Shown: positions 31,500-34,821 of the stretch, in pieces
Layout of the letters: every line of letters starts with the position of its first letter
How positions within the stretch are numbered: position 1 is the stretch's first letter
Virus record (IMG/VR): IMGVR_UViG_3300042470_000788
Location: 1-34,821 of that record
Source of the DNA: a virus
DNA length: 34,821 bases
Direction: 5' to 3' (one strand)
Program-made: the position numbers and the translations under genes
The notes under the pieces: generated by a model
What the model was told of the DNA's origin: nothing
The model's input: the letters and a program-made list of their open reading frames with translations, nothing else
Databases searched by the model: none

Positions 31500-31524
31500 T
31501 AGGAATAAACCCCTAGGGTTTTTT
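31495..31524 (+). terminator. Rho-independent terminator of the small transcript
   Basis: AACCCTAGG (31495-31503) pairs with CCTAGGGTT (31512-31520), an 8-base loop between, followed by a T-run to 31524. Perfect 9-bp stem. Confidence 0.85.
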
Positions 31525-31699
31525 GTTTTACGTGTGTGAGAAACGAGGTCTCAGTGGTGCACGATAAACATGCCACGAACGGTCGGAGTCTCGGTATGAA
31601 ACTGTGGCGATAACACAGGAGTAAGATGAGCAAGTGGGGGATGGCCCCACTACATTCTTAAGATAATTGGATACAGTTGTTTTAAGAATGTAAAAATAT
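31525..31699 (+). other. non-coding stretch before the tRNA cluster
   Basis: No gene of normal size. It contains imperfect stems such as GTGGTGCA with TGCCAC around 31553-31575, and a tiny open frame of 11 codons at 31626-31661 (MSKWGMAPLHS) with AGGAG four bases upstream (31617-31621), reminiscent of a leader peptide. The frame reads through the first of two adjacent hairpins (see 31634) and stops in the second. Probably the transcribed leader of tRNA-Arg(ACG), possibly with regulatory structure; no known RNA motif recognised. Confidence 0.4.
31634..31692 (+). repeat. two adjoining hairpins upstream of tRNA-Arg
   Basis: GTGGGG/CCCCAC (31634-31639 with 31645-31650) is followed without a gap by TACATTCTTAA/TTAAGAATGTA (31651-31661 with 31682-31692), an 11-bp perfect stem with a 20-base loop. 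The A-rich sequence after it is not a T-run, so it is not a terminator on the plus strand. Confidence 0.65.
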
Positions 31700-31777
31700 A
31701 TCCCCTTAGCTCAGTGAACTTAGAGCGTACCGCTACGAACGGTAAGGTCGTGGGTTTGAATCCTACAGGGGGTGCCA
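31700..31777 (+). tRNA. tRNA-Arg(ACG)
   Basis: 78 bases with CCA. Acceptor ATCCCCT/AGGGGGT (one T-G pair), D stem GCTC/GAGC-type, anticodon stem TACCG/CGGTA with loop CTACGAA (ACG at 31735-31737), T arm GTGGG-TTTGAAT-CCTAC. First conventional tRNA of the cluster. Confidence 0.92.
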
Positions 31778-31782
31778 AGTTT

Positions 31783-31895
31783 AGGATGCTAACAGCAAGT
31801 TATGATGCTTCGGGAGCCGTCTGTTGTAGGTTCGAATCCTACCATGTCTTGTAAAAGATATGTAGCTCAATGGTAGAGCAACGATAATGCATCCT
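31783..31895 (+). repeat. inverted repeat flanking the permuted tRNA
   Basis: AGGATGC (31783-31789) and GCATCCT (31889-31895) are perfect reverse complements. Inside them TTAT (31800-31803) can pair with ATAA (31884-31887). The two flanks would fold together next to the anticodon stem and hold the two ends of the permuted precursor side by side. Confidence 0.7.
31807..31883 (+). tRNA. candidate circularly permuted tRNA, anticodon CGG (Pro?)
   Basis: The 3' half comes first: GC (31807-31808), anticodon loop TTCGGGA (31809-31815), GCCGT, variable CTGTT, T arm GTAGG-TTCGAAT-CCTAC (31826-31842), acceptor CATGTCT and base 73 T (31850). After GTAAA comes the 5' half: acceptor AGATATG (31856-31862), TA, D arm GCTC-AATGGTA-GAGC (31865-31879), A, ACG (31881-31883). 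Joining ACG to GC gives a perfect 5-bp stem ACGGC/GCCGT and a 72-nt cloverleaf with U8, A14, GG18-19, A21, U33, TTC, A58 and C61 all present. CCA is not encoded. The loop TTCGGGA is that of tRNA-Pro(CGG), but A1-U72 and U73 do not fit bacterial tRNA-Pro, so charging is uncertain. Confidence 0.72.
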
Positions 31896-31904
31896 GTTTT
31901 ATAT

Positions 31905-31980
31905 GTAAGCGTGACCCGAATGGCTAGGGAACGGATTGCAACCCCGTTTTATGCAGGTTCAACTCCTGTCGCTTACTCCA
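31905..31980 (+). tRNA. tRNA-Cys(GCA)
   Basis: 76 bases with CCA. Acceptor GTAAGCG/CGCTTAC, discriminator T as expected for Cys, D arm with CCC/GGG, anticodon stem ACGGA/CCCGT with an A-C mismatch at 31:39, loop TTGCAAC (GCA at 31938-31940), T arm GCAGG-TTCAACT-CCTGT. Normal order, in contrast to its upstream neighbour. Confidence 0.92.
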
Positions 31981-31987
31981 AATATAT

Positions 31988-32061
31988 GCCGACATGGTGT
32001 AATGGTAGCATACCAGTCTCCAAAACTGTTTGTGGGGGTTCGAATCCCTCTGTCGGTGCCA
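31988..32061 (+). tRNA. tRNA-Trp(CCA)
   Basis: 74 bases with CCA. Acceptor GCCGACA/TGTCGGT (G-T first pair), D loop AATGGTA, anticodon loop CTCCAAA (CCA at 32020-32022), T loop TTCGAAT, discriminator G as expected for Trp. A T-run directly follows, which may end the cluster's transcript. Confidence 0.95.
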
Positions 32062-32065
32062 TTTT

Positions 32066-32647
32066 TTACTTTAACCCTGTATTAACACTTAATACAATTC
32101 TTTGCTCAGATTCGTTAATACCATGACTACCATGTATTAACCAACTTGGGAAGATAATTAGCTTGCCTGTTTTTGGAATTAATGTATACCACTCATAAGT
32201 GTAATCAGTTAATGTTTCAATATCTGTATAGCTATTAAAAGGGTTAGGTGTTTTGAATGTTATAGGACTACTTTTTTCATCAGCGTATAAGTATAATGCA
32301 CATGAAATTACACTGTGTGGATGAGAATGAAATTTTAATTGTGAACCAACTTTTTGAATATTTACCCAAGAATTTGTGATATAAACTTCACTGAATCCTG
32401 AAGTTTTACAATATCCATCAAATGCATTTATTAATCTTTGTTTTAATGGTATCGAAAGATCAATAAAATCAAGCTCACTATGCCATCTAGCTGAATGAGA
32501 TGATGACCCATTACCTACTAATGCATTATGGTCAATTAATCTTGAATGATCGATATTTTCAACAATTACGTCACATTCAATGTCAGTTAAAAAATCAGGT
32601 ATTTCTTGTACTAAAGTAGGAAACAATGCGTAGTTGTTAGTTACCAT
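32066..32647 (-). CDS. 2OG-Fe(II) oxygenase-like protein (phage type)
   Basis: 193 residues from ATG 32647; an ATG six bases upstream (32653) overlaps the TATAAATA element and would lie before the predicted transcript start. Pattern NSWVNIQKVGSQ, then H107-x-H109 in FHSHPHSVISCALYL, H172 in FPSWLIHGSH and R183 in EQRIVLSVN, matching the small 2OG-Fe(II) oxygenase family common in marine phages (HxH instead of HxD). Its end faces tRNA-Trp. Confidence 0.82.
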   Translation of the reverse strand: MVTNNYALFPTLVQEIPDFLTDIECDVIVENIDHSRLIDHNALVGNGSSSHSARWHSELDFIDLSIPLKQRLINAFDGYCKTSGFSEVYITNSWVNIQKVGSQLKFHSHPHSVISCALYLYADEKSSPITFKTPNPFNSYTDIETLTDYTYEWYTLIPKTGKLIIFPSWLIHGSHGINESEQRIVLSVNTGLK

Positions 32648-32652
32648 GTTCA

Positions 32653-32660
32653 TATTTATA
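32653..32660 (-). promoter_or_regulatory. late promoter TATAAATA, minus strand, 5 bases before ATG
   Basis: Minus-strand TATAAATA, then TGAAC, then ATG 32647. Exact consensus. Diverges from the CATAAATA at 32673. Confidence 0.6.
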
Positions 32661-32672
32661 ATGTGTATTTGT

Positions 32673-32680
32673 CATAAATA
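32673..32680 (+). promoter_or_regulatory. late-like CATAAATA, 5 bases before ATG 32686
   Basis: CATAAATA, then TTAAT, then ATG. One base from consensus. Confidence 0.55.
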
Positions 32681-32685
32681 TTAAT

Positions 32686-33180
32686 ATGCTAATTAGAGAA
32701 TTACTTACAGAATCAACCAATCGTAAAATTGGTAAAGTTATTGGTGGACAAATCTATGTTCACAAAGACTATGTTAATTCACCACTACTTAAACGTGAAA
32801 TACCGTTGTCATGGTATAAATTAGCTGCTTCTAAGTTACCACCTGATTTTGATTATACAGTGGTACGTTATGATTTAAAAGATGGTTCAATAGCTTTTAT
32901 TTCATCACCTGACTTTGATACTGCAGATGAACCTACAGTAGGTACTTCCATTAAAGTTACTAGATATGGTAACGTTAAAGTTACTAAACCATTAGCTGAT
33001 CCTTGGATATGGCACCATAAATGGGAATGGGTTGGTGATGACTATACAGGTTTTGATGTTGAACAAAGTAAAGCACGATCTGAAAAATGGAAATCCATAG
33101 TCGGTGTAGACAAAGCTGTTTCTTCTAGAATAGGCAAGAAAAGCTATTGGGATCGTGAAATCGTACCTAAAATAAAATAA
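32686..33180 (+). CDS. unknown protein among tRNA and oxygenase genes
   Basis: 164 residues starting MLIRELLTESTNRKIGKVIG, with an N-terminus of the M-x-I-R-E-L form seen in several phage proteins. It is Trp/Tyr-rich in the centre (DPWIWHHKWEWVGDD) and basic at the end (IGKKSYWDREIVPKIK). No known motif. It lies 5 bases after CATAAATA and ends directly before tRNA-Ser. Confidence 0.7.
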   Translation: MLIRELLTESTNRKIGKVIGGQIYVHKDYVNSPLLKREIPLSWYKLAASKLPPDFDYTVVRYDLKDGSIAFISSPDFDTADEPTVGTSIKVTRYGNVKVTKPLADPWIWHHKWEWVGDDYTGFDVEQSKARSEKWKSIVGVDKAVSSRIGKKSYWDREIVPKIK

Positions 33181-33181
33181 C

Positions 33182-33271
33182 GGAAGTGTGTCCGAGTGGT
33201 TTAAGGATCTAGTCTTGAAAACTAGCGATTCAGTAATGGGTCCGTGAGTTCGAATCTCACCGCTTCCACCA
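33182..33271 (+). tRNA. tRNA-Ser(TGA)
   Basis: 90 bases with CCA and the long variable arm of Ser tRNAs. Acceptor GGAAGTG/CGCTTCC, anticodon loop CTTGAAA (TGA at 33216-33218), T arm TGAG-TTCGAAT-CTCA. It starts 1 base after the upstream stop codon. Confidence 0.95.
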
Positions 33272-33279
33272 TATAAATA
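33272..33279 (+). promoter_or_regulatory. late promoter TATAAATA, 5 bases before ATG 33285
   Basis: Exact TATAAATA directly after the tRNA-Ser CCA, then CTGTT and ATG. Confidence 0.6.
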
Positions 33280-33284
33280 CTGTT

Positions 33285-33419
33285 ATGACAATGTGGCAAT
33301 TACATCTATATCATGGTGCATGGTTAGCATTACTTATAACAGTAGGCATGCTTACCTTTTGGTGGGTATCGCTATTAATCTTTATAGCAATATTTGTTTA
33401 TGCTTTTGTTTTTGCTTAA
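33285..33419 (+). CDS. 44-residue membrane peptide
   Basis: MTMWQLHLYHGAWLALL opens a 44-residue peptide that is hydrophobic almost to its end: one long or two short membrane segments (about 13-30 and 31-44), no charged residue after the N-terminal third. ATG is 5 bases after an exact TATAAATA. The stop TAA is part of the next gene's TAAATA element. The small size leaves some doubt, but promoter spacing on both sides supports it. Function unknown. Confidence 0.55.
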   Translation: MTMWQLHLYHGAWLALLITVGMLTFWWVSLLIFIAIFVYAFVFA

Positions 33420-33422
33420 ATA
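33415..33422 (+). promoter_or_regulatory. late-like CTTAAATA, 5 bases before ATG 33428
   Basis: CTTAAATA spans the stop codon of the membrane peptide, followed by TTGGC and ATG. Confidence 0.5.
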
Positions 33423-33427
33423 TTGGC

Positions 33428-34051
33428 ATGAATGAATTATTATTTGCTACGGTTGATTTTCCACTATTAGACAAAGCACATGCAGTAGATACTATTATGG
33501 ACACACCACGAAAATATTGGTGGTGGGATTCTTATCGAACAACCAATATGTTACCTTTAATGACACGTAGTGGTAAAAGCGGACATGATGGATCTGATAA
33601 TGGTGGTAAAGATGAGTTTGAGTGGGTAGACTATACTTCAAAAGAAATTAGAGATTGGTTTGACGATATTATATTCCCATGGATGGGGCAACGTGCAAGA
33701 ATTATGGCACTACTCACTGAACCAAATTTTAGTAATGCTGAACACATTGATTGTGATGAAAACCAAGTTGGAACCATGCAACATAAGTTTCGTTATGTGG
33801 TGCAAGGGCAAACTGATACATTGTATTGGATTACAGAAAATGGTCAGGTTAATGCACCTGCAGTAGATCAACCATTTTTAATGGATGGTGGATGGCCTCA
33901 TGGTATGCATAATAGTTCAAATGGGTTTAAATTAACATTAGCTGTTGGTGCGCCATGGATTGGCAATCATAGTTATGATAACATTAATGTTTTACAATCA
34001 AGAAAAGATTATGTATTGCCTAGCAATTGGAGGAAATACTTAAAAAAATAA
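33428..34051 (+). CDS. Fe(II)/2-oxoglutarate oxygenase-like protein with Lys at +10
   Basis: 207 residues from ATG 33428; upstream in-frame codons would run through the small peptide gene. H106-x-D108 in AEHIDCDEN, H158 in GGWPHGMHN and K168 at +10 (GFKLTLAVG). The spacing equals that of the tandem paralogues, with Lys where Arg is usual. Trp-rich N-terminus (KYWWWDSYRTTN) is distinct. The gene stops 2 bases before tRNA-Arg(TCT). Confidence 0.72.
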   Translation: MNELLFATVDFPLLDKAHAVDTIMDTPRKYWWWDSYRTTNMLPLMTRSGKSGHDGSDNGGKDEFEWVDYTSKEIRDWFDDIIFPWMGQRARIMALLTEPNFSNAEHIDCDENQVGTMQHKFRYVVQGQTDTLYWITENGQVNAPAVDQPFLMDGGWPHGMHNSSNGFKLTLAVGAPWIGNHSYDNINVLQSRKDYVLPSNWRKYLKK

Positions 34052-34053
34052 AT

Positions 34054-34128
34054 CTGACCGTCGTTCAATGGATAGGACATGGTTCTTCTAAATCCAGAAT
34101 GGGGGTTCGATTCCCTCCGGTCGGGCCA
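34054..34128 (+). tRNA. tRNA-Arg(TCT)
   Basis: 75 bases with CCA. Acceptor CTGACCG/CGGTCGG (one T-G pair), D loop around AATGGATA, anticodon loop CTTCTAA (TCT at 34087-34089) on a stem with one T-T mismatch, T arm GGGGG-TTCGATT-CCCTC-type. Reads AGA/AGG codons, common in AT-rich genes. Confidence 0.92.
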
Positions 34129-34147
34129 ATAAAATTATTGATACAAT

Positions 34148-34816
34148 ATGGACAAAATTCAAATACACGATGTAAATGTTACACCATTGGTAATTATTGA
34201 TTTAGGTAAAAAAGATTGCCTTAAATTTAACGAAGTAGAAAAACTTCAAAATGTTGAATTTAAACACTTAGGTAACCCTGATCCAATGTCTTTTAATAAT
34301 GCAGTAGATATTTCAACAAGTTATAATTTATTAAAAGATTATAAACTTAATAGGATTAAAAAAGTTTTTGACTATTATATGAATAACTATACAAAAGAAA
34401 TTCTTGGTATTGAACAAGAATTTAAAATGGTAGGATCATGGTTAACTAGACAAATTGCAGGTGGTACGCATCATAAACATTCCCACCCAAATAGTATTAT
34501 AAGTGCGTTATGGTATTTCAACCATGATTTACAACAATGTAATATGGCTGCTCTTAACGTTATGTTAAGTGGGGTAAATAATTTATTAAAATGTGACAAC
34601 TTAGAATTTAAAGTAGAAAAAAATACAAAATATAACTATAATACTTACCACTTATATCCTGATAACAATGTAATTTTTATAATGCCTTCACATTTGATGC
34701 ATTATACGGATATTAGTAGTTCCAATATACCAAGATATTGTATAGGTACAAATTATTTTGTTACAGGTACACTAGGTGATGTTAATCAATATAGTTTATT
34801 AAATGTTAAAATTTAA
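34148..34816 (+). CDS. 2OG-Fe(II) oxygenase-like protein (phage type)
   Basis: 222 residues. The core GSWLTRQIAGGTHHKHSHPN, IISALWYF with H111-x-H113, then IMPSHLMHYTDI (H185) and R196 in PRYCIGTNYF follow the same plan as the protein encoded at 32066-32647. It starts 19 bases after tRNA-Arg(TCT) and ends 5 bases before the window's edge. No TAAATA element precedes it, so it may share the tRNA transcript. Confidence 0.8.
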   Translation: MDKIQIHDVNVTPLVIIDLGKKDCLKFNEVEKLQNVEFKHLGNPDPMSFNNAVDISTSYNLLKDYKLNRIKKVFDYYMNNYTKEILGIEQEFKMVGSWLTRQIAGGTHHKHSHPNSIISALWYFNHDLQQCNMAALNVMLSGVNNLLKCDNLEFKVEKNTKYNYNTYHLYPDNNVIFIMPSHLMHYTDISSSNIPRYCIGTNYFVTGTLGDVNQYSLLNVKI

Positions 34817-34821
34817 TGGTG

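Larger units (their letters stand above)
31350..31524 (+). ncRNA. candidate structured small RNA or attenuator leader
   Basis: The interval from the sigma70 start to an intrinsic terminator is ~175 bases. It contains a nested stem with CCCCCA in the 5' strand and TGGGGG in the 3' strand (about 31414-31450) enclosing CTCA/TGAG, and the mutually exclusive pairings listed at 31455 and 31495. A 38-codon open frame (31351-31467) begins at the predicted transcript start and has no Shine-Dalgarno, so it is probably not a normal gene. I recognise no known RNA family. A function as a small RNA or a terminator switch ahead of the tRNA cluster is inference. Confidence 0.5.

Noticed and set aside
31350-31699. 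GOLLD or ROOL large RNA
   Set aside because: Position near tRNAs fits, but the region is far shorter than those classes and I cannot recognise their conserved parts.
31807-31883. Two unrelated degenerate tRNA remnants lying side by side
   Set aside because: The acceptor strands match over 7 bp, the anticodon stem is perfect after joining, and all invariant bases are kept. Unrelated decaying pieces should not complement each other so fully.
31350-31900. Possible tmRNA, including a permuted two-piece form
   Set aside because: The 5' half has a full canonical D stem and the rejoined molecule has a proper anticodon stem and loop, which tmRNA lacks. No degradation-tag frame ending in alanines is seen.
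31887-32126. Open frame of 79 codons across the tRNA region on the plus strand
   Set aside because: It runs through tRNA-Cys and tRNA-Trp and has no Shine-Dalgarno; it is a by-product of tRNA sequence.
1-34821. CRISPR array, insertion sequence or integrase/attachment site
   Set aside because: No regularly spaced direct repeats, no transposase-like or recombinase-like protein, and no duplicated tRNA 3' end were seen.

Overview
The window is an AT-rich, densely packed stretch of a T4-type tailed phage (myovirus-like) genome. The main evidence is a gp61/gp41-type primase-helicase pair, a class I ribonucleotide reductase operon with glutaredoxin, a PAAR spike-tip protein followed by a very large probable virion protein, a long repeat-built tail fibre, a SleB-type lysin, T4-late-like TATAAATA elements, and several tRNA genes. 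Genes overlap by 1-30 bases almost everywhere. The host is not directly visible. The carried TctC/Bug-type binding protein, A-type Fe-S carrier, acyl desaturase and sulfotransferase suggest a Gram-negative aquatic proteobacterium (inference).

Layout. 1-6.2 kb: end of an unknown gene, primase, replicative helicase, then a run of probable virion or unknown genes with one strong terminator at about 4.24 kb. 6.2-7.3 kb: A-type Fe-S carrier and PD-(D/E)XK nuclease. 7.3-10.4 kb: tail fibre and a small unknown. 10.4-15.2 kb: nrdA, two small genes, nrdB, an HNH-like gene, glutaredoxin and an Sm-like protein. 15.2-19.5 kb: PAAR protein, 906-residue probable virion protein, lysin, small membrane protein and a conserved unknown. 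19.5-28.8 kb: accessory island with two minus-strand operons (PP-loop ATPase + SGNH-like protein; methyltransferase, TctC, desaturase, two oxygenases, DegT aminotransferase, GNAT) around a plus-strand array of four tandem oxygenase-fold paralogues. 28.8-34.8 kb: APS-kinase/nucleotidyltransferase fusion, sulfotransferase, four more oxygenase-like genes, conventional tRNA genes (Met/Ile, Arg-ACG, Cys, Trp, Ser, Arg-TCT) and a structured non-coding stretch of about 440 bases.

Three things stand out. (1) Between tRNA-Arg(ACG) and tRNA-Cys lies what reads as a circularly permuted tRNA gene: the 3' half (anticodon loop TTCGGGA, T arm, acceptor 3' strand) precedes the 5' half (acceptor 5' strand, D arm) with only 5 bases between, and the outer flanks form a 7-bp inverted repeat. 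Rejoined, the halves give a canonical 72-nt cloverleaf with a perfect 5-bp anticodon stem. (2) Eight genes carry a TAAATA-ending late-promoter-like octamer exactly 5 bases before the ATG, on both strands, and a ninth at 6 bases. With T4 late-promoter geometry, transcription would begin at or next to the start codon, giving leaderless mRNAs. (3) Ten non-haem iron/2-oxoglutarate oxygenase-like genes lie within 14 kb. Six of them share an HxD...H-(+10)-R/K signature and a seventh has the same layout with Gln at +10. They sit beside sugar-aminotransferase, acetyltransferase, sulfotransferase and desaturase genes and may form a modification programme for envelope, glycan or small-molecule targets (inference).
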